A stretch of DNA of 64,000 bases from positions 28,757,780-28,821,779 of the forward strand of contig NC_080041.1 in the NCBI RefSeq assembly GCF_012489685.1, in the 5' to 3' direction. The DNA is from Lotus japonicus (lineage: Eukaryota > Streptophyta > Magnoliopsida > Fabales > Fabaceae). The notes under the pieces were generated by a model. The model was not told the DNA's origin. It ran no database searches and saw nothing but the letters and a program-made list of their open reading frames with translations. Both the position numbers and the translations under genes were made by a program. Shown one piece after another: positions 41,397 to 54,183 of this stretch. Position 1 is the first letter of the stretch. Each line of letters begins with the position of its first letter.

Positions 41397-42926
41397 TGTA
41401 AGACCCAAGTTTTTAAGCTTAGAATAAGTGGAAGAGATTTCCATTTACGATTAGGCTTGATGTATCGTGAAAGGAAACCTGAACAAGAGTTTACCAAATG
41501 AAATAAATTTATGAAGGAGAAAGTTCAGGAAAAGTCTGAGGTTCGTATTGAAGTCGATAAAAGTTATAGCACGATCGTTATACGCTTAAACCTAGGTCAG
41601 AAACCCTAGTATATAGCTAATTTTCACTTTTAGGCACGACGGAAGTTAATTCCAAAAATCTTCAGAGAAATGTTAGAACTTCTCTTTTTCCATATATCAC
41701 AATCGTTTCGAGGCGAAACTCTAGAATCTACGAACGTCCGATTCCAATCATCGGAAGTTTGCCGAAACCGAATCCCTGGTATTTCAAAACCCTAGAATCA
41801 ACCGACAATGAAGACTTTTTCTATTCAGAGCTTCAATTGAATATTCTACACGCGTACACCCATTTCTCTTGATGATTTCAATCTTTCTTCAGAAGGAAGT
41901 TTTCCATTCTGACATTCGATGCAAAAAGCAACTTATCGGGTAAAATAGTTTTACACCGACTTTGCACCGACTTTGCATTAGTTGCCAAAAATACAAGGAG
42001 ACATCTTCTTAGCTTAGGAATTCCTTTGCCAAAACATATCTTAGAATTCATGAAGAATGACGCCGGAAAAATCAGATTCGCGAAACTTTCATTTCGCCGC
42101 GAATTTCCATCTTCTACATATAGCAAGAAAGGTGAGAAAAATTACAAGAACTCCTCCATTTCTCTCCCAAACCCGCGAGCTCCATTGAAGAGGAAGGAAG
42201 AAGAGTTTTTCTTCATCTCTTGCTTGATCGTTGATTAATCAGATGCTGCTTCAAGGTTTCGAGGTATAGTCGCTAATCCTTACCTCTGTTCGCTTTTTCC
42301 ATAGCTTTTCTGTAGAGTTTTCTGAGCGGATAGTTTATGGGTTTTTGCAAAACTATCCTGAATCTTTCATTTCTGATTCTAAACCTCTTCTATATGTGCC
42401 CAAGATCACTTCTGCCGGATTAGATTTTCCGTTATGTCGCCGGAATCAATTTGAACCTAAAATACCCATTTTTGGAGTTTTTGGTGTAAAGCTTCAACCT
42501 TTAGGCTGAAAACTATCGCCTTAGCTTAGTGCTAGTAGGATTAGTTGTCATAAACGTCGTTGGTGACGTCCTTGCAAAATTTTATTTTTGGGATTTCAGT
42601 TTTGAAAATCCTAAGTTAAAAATCATGACCAAAATACCCCTGCGACAGTTTTTGATCCGATAATTTTTCCGAGTTCAGAATACCCTTAGTTACGGCTTAT
42701 GAAAGCATAGGAACCAAGTTAGATCGAAGAAAAATCGAGCCCCATAATTACCTAAAGTGGCCGAGCCCTATTAAGGGGGAGGAGGAAAATTTCCTTTTCC
42801 GAAAACTTGTCTTTCGCGCTAGATTATCGTACCTTAGAGTATAGATTACTTCGTGTAACCTTAGTAAGTATCGATAGCTTAGTTCTCGATAGATTCTGAT
42901 AGTATTTCTGTGACTTTGCTTTAAAG

Positions 42927-43004
42927 GAACTTTTGAGGAATTTCCTGAGGAGCAACGCTTTGCTTGTGAACAAGTGTTAGAAGATAATCCTGGAGAATCT
43001 GCAG
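42927..43004 (+). other. 78-bp exon-like block (3' LTR)
   Basis: Identical to 36342-36419, between TTTAAAG and GTGAGGG. Confidence 0.55.
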
Positions 43005-44413
43005 GTGAGGGCTTCTCACTGAATCTCTAGTTAATGCTTAGGGTCGATGTTTCGACATTGTTTACTGTTTATGCACTGGAATTGTGTGTGATTGGAAAAT
43101 GTTTTCTGAGGCTTCGGCTGACAATGTAGATGATTCATCTACTGAATGTTTTTGAGATTGACTTACATGCTATGTGTTATGTGGGTAATCTAGGATGTGT
43201 GGTGCATGCTTTATATGCTAAGTGCTAAGTGTTTATGATGCGATTTATTGATATATGACATGTTGTTGATTGTGATGAATTGAATATGCTCTGTACTGGA
43301 TATCTGAGATTCTGAACGGTGAGAATAGCGGGCAGGTCATGCCGATTTTATTTTGAGAGTTTTGAGAAAGTTTGATAGGACGAACGAGGTTCGGGCCTTG
43401 TATAGGGTTTATGGATCGAGACATTCTCTGGAGTCATTTGGGGATTCGAAGATCCCGAGAACTTATAGGAATTGCGATAAGACTAAAAAGGATATTATTT
43501 TGAAAAGAAAATTCATAAGACATTAAACAACCTCTAAATCTTTAAGTAAGGGTAATAATCTCGAAAGGAGGCTTTGGATGAAAATCATAGTTTTGGAAAA
43601 CGAGAAGTGTCGTCGGATCCAAGTGTGGAGTCTGTTGTTGTTGTGCTGTTGGAGCAGCGTTTGTTGTTGTGCTGTTGGAGCAGCGTTTTGTTGTCGTGCT
43701 GTTGGAGCAGCGATGTTGTTGGGCTATCCTGGGGATAAGTCCGGGGAACCGTTAGTTCCCGAGTATGTGATACTCTTGTGCTGTTGGAGCAGCGATGTGT
43801 GTTGTGGAGTGTGTCTTTTGTCGCAGAATCGACTTTACCTTAGGGTAAGCTTTTAGAAACTTTAATTTACCTAGAACACGTGGCGACGTGTCGAGTGAGA
43901 TCGGAGACGTTGGTTGACAAATCATCTTGCATTCATGCAACATTAATGGGGTATTAACACAGGACGTACTCTGGACCTCGTCGGATTCCAAAATGGTCAT
44001 AAGACCCGGATTTCCGTGATAGAGCGTCTGTAGACGTCTCTTGTAGCAGACTGAAATGGCAGACCTACGGGTTACGGCTGATCTGACTACCGTTGTTGTT
44101 GGAGTAAGAGGCACGCGGGCCGAAATGGCACCACCGTGGCTGGTGAAGGGCTGATCCGTTGATGTCCATCCGTTCCGGATTGCATATTGGTTGACTGGGT
44201 TAACCTGCATACATATCACGCAACATGCATACTGACTTAGTTGATGAGTGTGGTTGCTATTTGATAAACTTACTTGGAACATGCTAATTGTTATTATTGT
44301 CGTTATGATTTTGTGGAACATGCAACCCTAGGAATGATATCTCTAGTTATAAGCCTAAGTGGCTATCTATTATTTGTACCTATTGGGTTTATTATCTACA
44401 TAGTTCTTTAGAG

Positions 44414-44944
44414 TTGACCCTCGCGTCTTCTGTGTGTGTTTTGGCGGACAACGCCTTTTGTCAGATGAATATTGCGGATTGGTACACCATGGTCCACCCT
44501 TCGGGGGGGATTAGGTATGAGATGATCGATCAGGACGACCCCGGGTCGTGGGTGGTTGACCCCGCGAGCCATCGAGCGACGTATTCGGGGCGCATCATGG
44601 AGTACCACGTGGACAGTGGAGGACTTCTGAGGTCAGGAGTGTTGAGGCGATGCTCTATCAACTTCAACTTGCCACCGGGCGTTCACTGCGGACCAGGATT
44701 CGGAGGAGCACCGCCGCCACCGTCATCTTCAGAGGAGGAGGATCCCTCAGAGGAGATTCCAGTGGGAGTGCCCTCGGCAGGGTCTAGTGCACTCTCTGTT
44801 GCGATCATTGATGATCAGGGTTTGGGCCCTAAGCCCGTGAGTCCAGCATCGGAGCGCACTGCGGTTGCGAGGGGAGGACGGATAGGGTTAGTAGACTTGG
44901 TCGTTCTGGATTCTGATTCTGACCACGATCATGCTAGCACATAG
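44414..44944 (+). CDS. Conserved LTR-encoded ORF, 3' LTR copy
   Basis: 176 codons like the 5' LTR copy, with a handful of substitutions (ED to EY after GRIM, S to N before FNLPP, P to L, S to L, DD to HD near the end). The reading frame has stayed open in both LTRs despite about 1% divergence. The acidic tail becomes DSDSDHDHAST. From ATG it would start at 44465. Confidence 0.5.
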   Translation: MTLASSVCVLADNAFCQMNIADWYTMVHPSGGIRYEMIDQDDPGSWVVDPASHRATYSGRIMEYHVDSGGLLRSGVLRRCSINFNLPPGVHCGPGFGGAPPPPSSSEEEDPSEEIPVGVPSAGSSALSVAIIDDQGLGPKPVSPASERTAVARGGRIGLVDLVVLDSDSDHDHAST

Positions 44945-45432
44945 TTTAGAGTGTTGGTATAAGCTCCTCGAGTTAGGATTAGTGTAGGAGTAGAGTTTTA
45001 GCTCTGACAGTCTTGCTTCATTTGTTACTTAGGGGACAGGGTAGATCCGCCTATAGCTTTTTGTGTGGTTTCCTTACGGGAATCACAGAGAGTTGGTTGG
45101 ACTTAGGAGGTCTTATTTTCAGGCCATTGGGTCAGCTGATTCTCAGTTTTGAGGGATGGTGTTGCGGGCACTTCACCCTTTTTCTTTTGGTTTGTATCTA
45201 TTGCCTTCGGGCGTTACACTTTTCTTTCCGTCACTGGAGGTTTACTCGTGACGAGGTTACTACTACAGCGGGGGCTGTTTATATATTGTATATTAGTTCT
45301 GATTATTGTTATTGTTGGGTTTTATTTAATTCAGTCTTGTCTTAGTTATTATCAAAAAAAATAATTCACGTTTTTCCGCATTAAGTTTACTTTTGGTTAC
45401 TAAAGTGACGCCACCGAAATCGGGGTGTTACA

Positions 45433-45437
45433 ACGAT
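45433..45437. repeat. Target site duplication ACGAT, right copy
   Basis: Follows the terminal TTACA of the 3' LTR and pairs with 34796-34800. Confidence 0.95.
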
Positions 45438-46255
45438 CAAGCAAGAAATGGCGAAAATATTCTTCTCCTCCTCCTCTTGTGAAGCTCGCGGGTTTTGAGA
45501 GAAAAAATGGTGAAGTTTTGCAATTTTTCTCATTTTCTTGCTATATATAGAGGATGGGAAGACGCGGGAAAATGAAAGTTTCGTGATTCCGATTTTTCCG
45601 GCTTCATTCTTCGTGAATCCTAAGATAGGTTTTGGCGACATAATTCCAAAACTAAAAAGAGGTTCCTTGGATTTTAGGTGAATAATGCAAAGTCGGTGTA
45701 AATCTATTTTACCCGATAAGTTACTTTTTGCAGTGGATGTCAGAAGAGAAAACTTCCTTCTGAAGAAAGATTGAAAACATCAAGAGAAATGGGCGTACGC
45801 GTGAGGAATGTTCATTTGAAGCTCCGAATAGAAAAAGTCTTCCTCGACCGTTCATTCTAGGTTTCTTGAACTATCAGGGTTTTAGTTTCGGCAAACCTCC
45901 GAGGATTGGAATCGGACGTTTGTACAACCTAGAGTTTCGCCTTGAAAAGATTGTCATATAAGGATTAAGAGAAGTTCTAGCATTTCTCTGAGATTTTTGG
46001 AATTAGTTTCCATCGTGTCTTTAAGAGTAAACTAGCTATTTACTAGTGTTTTTGCCCTAGGTTTAAGCGTATATCGATCGTGCTATAACTTTTATCGATT
46101 TTGATACATTCCTTAGACTTTTCCTGAACTTTCTCCTTCACAAATTTATTCCTTTCGATAAACTCTTGATCAGGTTTTCCTTCACGATACATCAAACCTA
46201 ATCGCGAATAGGAATTTTATTCACTTGGCATAATCTTAAAAACTTGGGTCTTACA
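45438..46255 (-). repeat. Reverse family-B LTR, part 3 of 3
   Basis: Starts CAAGCAAGAAATGG, continuing the sequence before 34796, and ends GGGTCTTACA, the complement of the LTR start. It contains the TATA region (CTATATATAG, about 45541-45550). Confidence 0.85.
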
Positions 46256-46921
46256 AAAAGCCTAGATCTTCACTGAGGCGTGAGACGTCGTGAACAGCAT
46301 GAAACTTCACTGAAGCGTGAGACTTCGTGCAAGTGTGTAAATTCACTGAGGCGTGAGACCTCGTGAAAGCATAAAACTTCACTGGAGCGTGAGACTTCGT
46401 GATTGTATAAGACTTCACTGAAGCGTGAGACTTCATGAAAGCATCGATGACTCGAAGATTTATCGTTAGTGATTGCACTCTTTTTTTGATTAATTGTATT
46501 TTGTCGCAGAATCGACATTTACCTTAGGGTATTCCTTATAGAGACAGTAAGTTAGTTAGAACACGTGGCGACGTGTCGAGTGAGTTCGGAGACGTTGTTT
46601 GGCTAATCACTTTGCATTCATGCACTCATTTTGAGGTTAATACACGGCGGGATACCGGACCTCGGTGGATTCCAAAATGGTCATAAGACCCGGATTTCCA
46701 TATAAGAACACTGCGGTGATTCTTAGTAGCAGACGGAAAAGGCAGACCTTCGGGTTCACTGCTGATCTGACTACGCTTTGTGTGGTGTAAAAGACACGCA
46801 AGCAGAAATGGTCCCACTGTGGCTGGTGTTAGGGCTGACTCGTTGATGCCCATCTTTCCGGAATGCATCTTGTCAACCAGCATTGCATTTCATGCAACAC
46901 GCATACTAACTTAGTCGCTGA
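46256..46921 (+). repeat. Forward family-B LTR fragment (right part) with minisatellite
   Basis: Continues the LTR of 18263-19691. 46265-46445 holds five to six copies of a ~35-bp unit (CTTCACTGAGGCGTGAGACTTCGTGAA). Family-B sequence from TTTTGTCGCAGAATCGAC to CATACTAACTTAG follows, and it is cut at 46921 by the copia 2 LTR. AAAAG at 46256-46260 is the right flank of the reverse LTR. Confidence 0.8.
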
Positions 46922-48129
46922 TGTTAGATCAAGTTTTGATCGAGTAGTACAACTCTATGTTTTGATGATTACAAGTTAACATTTTAGTACGAACAATTAT
47001 GGTACTCTAACGTGTTTTTCTGAGTGTGCTATTTACACGCTCTGACCTCAATTCAATCTCACACAAATCAGAAGCACTGTGCATAAAGAGTGACCAAGCA
47101 ACGCTTTCGCAACATCTATGTTCACTCTAAACAGTAGAAACGCTTCAGAAGATCTAAAGTCACACAAACTCTGATATGGACTCAGTGACTTGAAGTTCTG
47201 ATTATCCAGAAGTTCTGACAACCAAGAAACTCTGAAGGTTCAGATGTTCTGATGGTGTAGAAGACTCTAAAGATCCAGAAGCTGAATAGTGGAAACTCTG
47301 ATGTCCAGAAGCAAGATGACTCTGAAGACCATGTACTTCCCTCTGAGTTCAGAATCAGAAGATACAACGGTCAGAGGATATGTGCTTTCCCTCTGACTCT
47401 GATCAATTGGCTTCACAAGTTCCAACATGAAGAATTCCCCTGATCAGAAGTCTCCTAGGTTTAAAGGTCAAGTCACTATCCAAGTACAAAAGCAAATGTA
47501 CTATCCTGACGACCTACCTACAATTCTCAGCCACAGTAGAAGCTGGAATTTCCAGAACTGCCCTCCAACGGTAGCATTTCCATTCGGCGTTCAAACCCTA
47601 ATCCTTGGAGTATAAATAGAGGCTGAAGATTGAAAGATGCTGTTGGAAGAATTACATACACGCAAGCTATATTCCAAAACTTTCTAAGAATTCTTTCATC
47701 TGAATTCATTGTGTTTACTATTAGCTTTTCAGAAGCAAATCCTTTGTAAACATTCTTTCTTAAACAGTTTGTTTAGTTACCTTTAGGAGATCAAGTTTGA
47801 TCGGATCCTAGAGAAGACTAAGAGAGTGAATCTTAGTGTGAGCTAAGTCAGTGTAATTGTTAGTCACTTGTAGGTTTCAAGTGCAGTTGTAACCCTTACC
47901 TGATTAGTGGATTGCCTTCATTCTAAGAAGGAAGAAATCACCTTAACGGGTGGACTGGATTAGCTTGAGGGATTTATCAAGTGAACCAGGATAAAAATCC
48001 TTGTGTGCTTTTCTATCTCTTATCTTAAGCACCTAGTTCTCGAAAGATTTGTTAAAATCTTTAAGGTGGAAGTTTTATCTTGAAAACGTTATTCAAACCC
48101 CCCCCTTTCTACCGTTTTTCATACCTTCA
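46922..48129 (+). repeat. Copia 2 5' LTR
   Basis: 1208 bp, starting TGTTAGATCAAG and ending CATACCTTCA. Similar to the copia 1 LTR but clearly diverged. TATA box 47611-47618; 8-base C run near the end. Confidence 0.92.
47611..47618 (+). promoter_or_regulatory. TATA box of the copia 2 LTR
   Basis: TATAAATA in TTGGAGTATAAATAGAGGC. Confidence 0.8.
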
Positions 48130-48131
48130 AG

Positions 48132-48143
48132 TGGTATCAGAGC
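48132..48143 (+). other. Primer binding site, initiator tRNA-Met type
   Basis: TGGTATCAGAGC just after the copia 2 LTR. Confidence 0.9.
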
Positions 48144-48201
48144 GCAAGTTCTGATTACCACACCTAACAGTGTTCAGTGATCCGGGCCGGTGTGAAAAAC
48201 A

Positions 48202-48591
48202 ATGGCTACCACTAGTGAAACTCAAAAAGATGGTTACAATGCAAAGCCTCCCATGTTCGACGGTCAAAGGTTCGAATATTGGAAAGATAGACTTGAAAGT
48301 TTCTTTCTGGGTTTTGATGCAGATCTCTGGGATATTATTGTGGATGGCTATGAGCGTCCAACTGATGAAGAAGGCAAGAAGATCCCAAGGTCAGAGATGA
48401 CTGCAGATCAAAAGAAGCTTTACTCACAACATCACAAAGCTAGAGCAATTCTTCTAAATGTTATTTCTTATGAAGAGTACCAGAAGATTACAGATCGTGA
48501 GTATGCAAAAGGCATCTTTGAATCCCTGAAGATGTCCCATGAAGGAAACAAGAAAGTCAAAGAATCAAAGGCATTGTCTTTGATCCAAAAG
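48202..48591 (+). pseudogene. Copia 2 Gag, 5' fragment
   Basis: About 130 codons ([19 protein letters not shown] ... KALSLIQK) closely matching the copia 1 Gag. The frame is interrupted after GATCCAAAAG by a solo LTR; the gene resumes at 52349. Confidence 0.93.
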
Positions 48592-51500
48592 TGTAACACC
48601 CCGATTTCGGTGGCGTCACTTTAGTAACCAAAAATAAACTTAATGCGGAAAAACGTGAATATTTTTTTTTTGATAATAACTAAGACAAGACTGAATTAAA
48701 TAAAACCCAACAATAACAATAATCAGAACTAATATACAATATATAAACAGCCCCCGCTGTAGTAGTAACCTCGTCACGAGTAAACCTCCAGTGACGGAAA
48801 GAAAAGTGTAACGCCCGAAGGCAAAAGGTACAATCCACAAGAAAGGTCAAGTGTCCGCAACACCATCCCTCAAAACTGAGAATAAGCTGGCCCATCGGCC
48901 TGAAGCAAGACCTCCTAAGTCCAACCAACTCTCTGTGATTCCCGTAAAGAAACCACACAAAAAGCTATAGGTGGGAAACTACCCTGTCCCCAAAGAAAAC
49001 AAATGATGTTCAGAGCTAAGACTCTACTCCTACACTAATCCCATCTCGAGGAGCTCACACCAGCACTAAAACCTACATGCTAGCATGATCGTCGCCCGAA
49101 TCTGAATTCAGAACGACCTAGTCTAAGTACACCATCCGTCCTCCTCTCGCTACCGCGATGCGCTCCTGTTCCAGCATCTCAACTCTAGTTCCCCCCGAAG
49201 GGTGAACCATCAAGATCTAGACCGTCATGGACATCTGACAAAGGGCGTTTGTCCGCCAAAGCACACACAGAAGACGCGAGGGTCAACTCCAAAGAATTAT
49301 GTAAATAATAACATCGATAGATACAGATAATAGAATAGCCACTTAGGCTTATAGCTAGGGATATTATTCCTAGGGTTGCATGTTCCATAATAACATAAAC
49401 GCAATAATAGCAGATAGCATGTTCCAAATAGGTTTAACAATTACCAATCACACTCAACAACTAAATTAGTATGCATGTTGCATGATATGTATGCAGGTTA
49501 ACCCAGTCAACCAATATGCAATCCGGAACGGATGGACATCAACGGATCAGCCCTAGCACCAGCCACGGTGGGACCATTTCGGCCCGCGTGCCTTTTACTC
49601 CAACGACAGCGGTAGTCAGATCAGCCGTAACCCGTAGGTCTGCCATTTCGGTCTGCTACAAGAGACGTCTACAGACGCTCTTTCACGGAAATCCGGGTCT
49701 TATGACCATTTTGGAATCCGACGAGGTCCAGAGTACGTCCTGTGTTAATACCTCATTAATGTTGCATGAATGCATGATGATTAGACAAACAACGTCTCCG
49801 AATCTCACTCGACACGTCGCCACATGTTCTAGGTAAATTAAAGTCTCTAAAAGCTTACCCTAAGGTAAAGTCGATTCTGCGACAAAAGACACTTCTTCAC
49901 GACAACACATAATCCACGATGATCTCCAAATCATCCGACTCATCTCAATCCGATGGTCACCACTGCTCAACGAGCACAGAGTATCACACTCTCGGAAACT
50001 AACGGTTTCCCGGACTTATCCCCAGGATAGCCCAACAACATAGCTGCTCCAACGGCACAACAACAACCGCTGCTCCAACAGCACAACAACACATACTCAA
50101 CGCCTCTCAATTTTCTCAACACTCGGATCCGACGACACTTCTCGTTTTCCAAAACTAAGATTTGCAACCGAAGCTTCCTTTCGAGTTTGTTATCATTACT
50201 TAAAGATTTAGAGGTTGTTTAATGTCTTATGAGTTTTCTTTACAAAATAGTATCCTTTTAGTCTTATCGCAAATCCTATCAGTTCTCGGGATCTCCTAAT
50301 CCCCAAATGACTCCAGAGAATGTCTCGATCCATACACATCATAACAAGGCCCGAATCTCATTCGTCCTATCAAACTTTCTCAAAACTCTCAAAATAAAAT
50401 CGGCATGACCTGCCCGCAATCCTCACTAATCAGAATCTCAGATTTCATTACAAAAGCATGATTAACTCATCACAGTCAACAACATGTCATATAACAATAC
50501 ATCTCAGAATAAACACATAGCATTTAGCATATAAAGCATGCACCACACATCCTAAATTACCCACATAGCACATAGCATGTAAGACAATCTCAAAAACATT
50601 CAGTAGATGAATCATCTACATTGTCAGCCGAAGCCTCAGAAAACATTTTCCAATCACACACAATTCCAGTGCATAAACAGTAAACAATGTCGAAAACATC
50701 GACCCTAAGCATTAACTAGAGATTCAGTGAGAAGCCCTCACCTGTAGATTCTCCAGGACGATCTCCTAACACTTGTTCACAATCAAAGGCTTGCTCCTCT
50801 GGGAATTCCTCAAAATCACCTTTAGAGCAAAACCACAGAAATACTATCAGAATCTATCGAAAACTAAACTATCGATACTTACTAAGGTTACTCGAAGTAA
50901 TCTATACTCTAAGGTACGATAATCTAGCGCGAAAGACAAGTTTTCGGAAAAGGAAATTTTCCTCCTCCCCCCTAATAGGGCTCGGCCACTTTGTGCAATT
51001 ATGGGGCTCGATTTTTCTTCGATCAAACTTGGTTCCTATGCTTTCATAAGCCGTAACTAAGGGTATTCTGAACTCGGAAAAATTATCGGATCAAAAACTG
51101 TCGCAGGGGTATTTTGGTCATGATTTTTAACTTAGGATTTTTCAAAACTGAAATCCCAAAAATAAAATTTTGCAGGGACGTCACCAACGACGTTTATGAC
51201 AACTAATCCTACTAGCACTAAGCTAAGGCGATAGTTTTCAGCCTAAAGGTTGAAGCTTTACACCAAAAACTCCAAAAATGGGTATTTTAGGCTCAAATTG
51301 ATTCCGGCGGAATTCCGGCGACATAACGGAAAATCTAACCCGGCAGAAGTGATCTTGGGCGCATAAGGAAGAGGTTTAGAATCAGAAATGAAAGATTCAG
51401 GATAGTTTTGCAAAAACCCATAAACTATCCGCTCAGAAAACTCTACAGAAAAGCTATGGAAAAAGCGATCAGAGGTAAGGATTAGCGACTATAACTCGAA

Positions 51501-52348
51501 GCCTTGAAGTTGCAACTGATTGATCGACGATCAAGCAAACGATGAAGAAAATCTTCTCTTATCCCTCCCTTGTAGAACTCGCGGCCTTGATGAAGAAAAT
51601 GGAGGAAAATTTGAGTTTTTCTTCCTTTCTTTGCTATATATAAAGGTTGGAAATTCGCGGGAAAATGAAAGTTTCGCGAATCTGATTTTTCCGGCGTCAT
51701 TCTCCGTGAATTAATAGATATGTTTTGGCAAAAGAATTCCAAAACTATAAAGAGGTCTCCTTGTATTTTTGGCAACTAATGCATAGTCGGTATAAAACTA
51801 TTTTACCCGATAAGTTGCTTTTTGCATCGAATGTCGGAATAGAAAACTTCCTTCGGAAGAAAGATTGAAATCATCAAAGGAAATGGGTGTACGCGTGTAG
51901 AATATTCATTTGAAGCTCTGAATAGATAAACTCTTCATTGTCGAGAAATTCTAGGGTTTTGAAATACTAGGGATTCGGTTTCGGCAAACTTCCGATGATT
52001 GGAATCGGACGTTCGTAGATCCTAGAGTTTCTCCTCGAAACGGTTGTGATATATGGAAAAAGAGAAGTTCTAACATTTCTCTGAAGATTTTTGGAATTAA
52101 CTTCTGTCGTGCCTAAAAGTGAAAATTAGCTATATACTAGGGTTTCTGACCTAGGTTTAAGCGTGTAACGATCGTGCTATAACTTTTATCGATCATAATG
52201 TAATCCTTGAACTTTTCCTGAACTTTCTCCTTCATAAATATATTTCATTTACTAAACTCTTGTTCAGGTTTCCCTTCGCCATGCATCAAACCTACTGGTG
52301 AATAAGAATTTATTCACTTGGTATAAACTGAAAAACTTGGGCCTTACA
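48592..52348 (-). repeat. Reverse solo LTR (family B) inserted in copia 2 gag
   Basis: 3757 bp, starting TGTAACACCCCG and ending GGCCTTACA, flanked by perfect AAAAG duplications (48587-48591 and 52349-52353). No internal sequence, so it is a product of LTR-LTR recombination. It holds the minus-strand exon-like block (50742-50819), a TATA region (about 51636) and a relic of the LTR ORF (about 49080-49290) with several hundred bases deleted near 49170. Confidence 0.93.
50742..50819 (-). other. 78-bp exon-like block (solo LTR)
   Basis: Minus strand: flanked by CTTTAAAGG-type AG acceptor and GTGAGGG donor, again exactly 78 bp. Confidence 0.5.
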
Positions 52349-53865
52349 AAAAGTATGAATCCTTCATCATGGAGCCAAACGTGTCCATTGAAGAAATGTT
52401 TTCCAGATTTCAGTTGCTTGTAGCTGGAATACGACCTCTCAACAAGAGCTACACAACAAAAGATCATGTCATAAGGGTCATCAGAAGTCTTCCTGAAAGC
52501 TGGATGCCCTTGGTGACTTCAATAGAGCTCACAAGAGATGTTGAGCGTATGAGTTTAGAAGAACTCATCAGCATACTGAAGTGTCATGAGCTGAAGCGCT
52601 CAGAGATGAAAGATCTGAGGAAAAAGTCAATAGCCTTAAAATCCAAATCGGAGAAGGCTAAAGCAGAGAAGTCAAAAGCTCTTCAAGCTGAAGCAGAAGA
52701 ATCTGAAGAAGCATCAGAAGATTCTGATGAAGATGAGCTGACTCTGATCTCTAAAAGACTCAACCGTATCTGGAAGCACAAGCAGAGCAAGTACAAAGGC
52801 TCTGTAAAGGCCAAAGGAAAGTCTGAATCCTCAAGTCAGAAGAAGTCCTCAATTAAGGAAGTCACATGCTTTGAGTGCACGGAATCAGGGCACTACAAAA
52901 GTGACTGTCCAAAATTAAAGAAGGACAATAGGCCAAAGACCAAGACCAAGAAAAGTCTGATGGTGACTTTTGATGAATCAGAGTCAAAGGATGTTGACTC
53001 TGATGGTGAAGTCCAAGGACTCATGGCCATTGTCAAAGACAAAGGAGCAGAGTCAAAGGAAGTTGTTGACTCTGACTCAGAATCAGAAGGAGATCCTAAC
53101 TCAGACGATGAAAATGAGGTATTCGCTTCTTTCTCAACCTCTGAACTAAAACATGCTTTGTCTGATATTATGGATAAGTATAACTCTTTATTGTCTAAGC
53201 ATAAGAAGCTGAAAAAGAACTTATCTGCTGTTCCTAAGACTCCTTCTGAACATGTGAAAATCATTTCTGATTTGAAAAATGATAACCGTGCTTTAGTGAA
53301 TTCTAACTCTGTGCTTAAGAAACAAATTGCTAAGTTAGAAGAAGTTATTGCCTGCGATGCCTCTGATAGTAAGCATGAATCTAAGTATGAAAAATCCTTT
53401 CAAAGATTCCTGGCTTAAAGCGTAGATAGAAGCTTAATGGATTCAATGATCTATGACGTAAGCAGAAATGGAATGCATGGCATTGGCTATTCTAAACCAA
53501 TTAGAAATGAGTCTTCTATTCCTAAAGCTAAATCTTTGTATGAATGCTTTGTTCCCTCTGGTACCATTTTACCTGATCCTTTACCTGCTGAAGTTGCCAA
53601 ACCTCCTCTTAAAAAGGGATCCTTCTCGATGTCTAAATATCATGCAAAAATTCCTTTACATTACCATGTTGAGAAACCCAAGGTGATCAGAACCTCTGGG
53701 GTAACTAACAAGAGAGGACCCAGAAAGTGGGTACCTAAGGATAAGATTATCTATGTTGCAGATATCCTTGATAGCTCCACTGAAACACCAATCATGGTAT
53801 CTGGACAGTGGATGCTCGCGTCACATGACGGGAGAAAGGCGTATGTTCCAAGAGCTAAAACTTAA
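52349..53865 (+). pseudogene. Copia 2 Gag, 3' fragment with a nonsense codon
   Basis: Resumes with AAAAGTATGAATCC and continues the Gag homology: [20 protein letters not shown], knuckle [14 protein letters not shown], acidic and coiled-coil parts. TAA at 53416-53418 replaces the AAA Lys codon of copia 1. The same frame continues open (53437-53865) to the end of gag (KAYVPRAKT). Confidence 0.9.
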
Positions 53866-54183
53866 GCCTGGAGGCGAAGTTGGCTTTGGTGGCAACGAAA
53901 AGGGTAAAATTGTTGGTACTGGTACTATTTGTGTAGATAATAGTCCATGCATTGACAATATTTTATTGGTAGACGGCTTAACTCATAACTTATTGTCTAT
54001 AAGTCAATTAGCTGACAAGGGTTATGATGTTATCTTTAATCAAAAGTCCTGCCGGGCTGTAAGTCAGATCGATGGCTCAGTTTTGTTTAACAGCAAGAGG
54101 AAGAACAACATTTATAAGATCAGATTATCTGAGTTGGAGGCTCAGAATGTGAAGTGCCTTCTGTCTGTTAATGAAGAGCAATG
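53753..54183 (+). pseudogene. Copia 2 Pol, protease fragment
   Basis: In the +1 frame relative to gag, as in copia 1. It holds [13 protein letters not shown], the protease body and SVNEEQ, and is cut by a family-A LTR at 54184, just before the integrase HHCC region. Confidence 0.9.

Larger units (their letters stand above)
34801..45432 (+). mobile_element. Complete gag-only Tekay-type element with giant LTRs (TR-GAG-like)
   Basis: 10.6 kb flanked by perfect 5-bp duplications ACGAT. Two ~4.04-kb LTRs enclose only 2550 bp of internal sequence, with a primer site, a gag ORF and a short chromodomain relic but no protease active site, RT, RNase H or integrase core. The LTRs differ by a few dozen substitutions and an 11-bp indel by eye, so it is older than copia 1. 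The structure fits TR-GAG non-autonomous elements, which move with enzymes from relatives. Confidence 0.93.
41397..45432 (+). repeat. 3' LTR (family B) of the gag-only element
   Basis: 4036 bp, collinear with the 5' LTR. It lacks 11 bp of the duplicated GCCGGAATTCC at about 42440. Exon-like block 42927-43004; intact LTR ORF 44414-44944. Confidence 0.95.
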
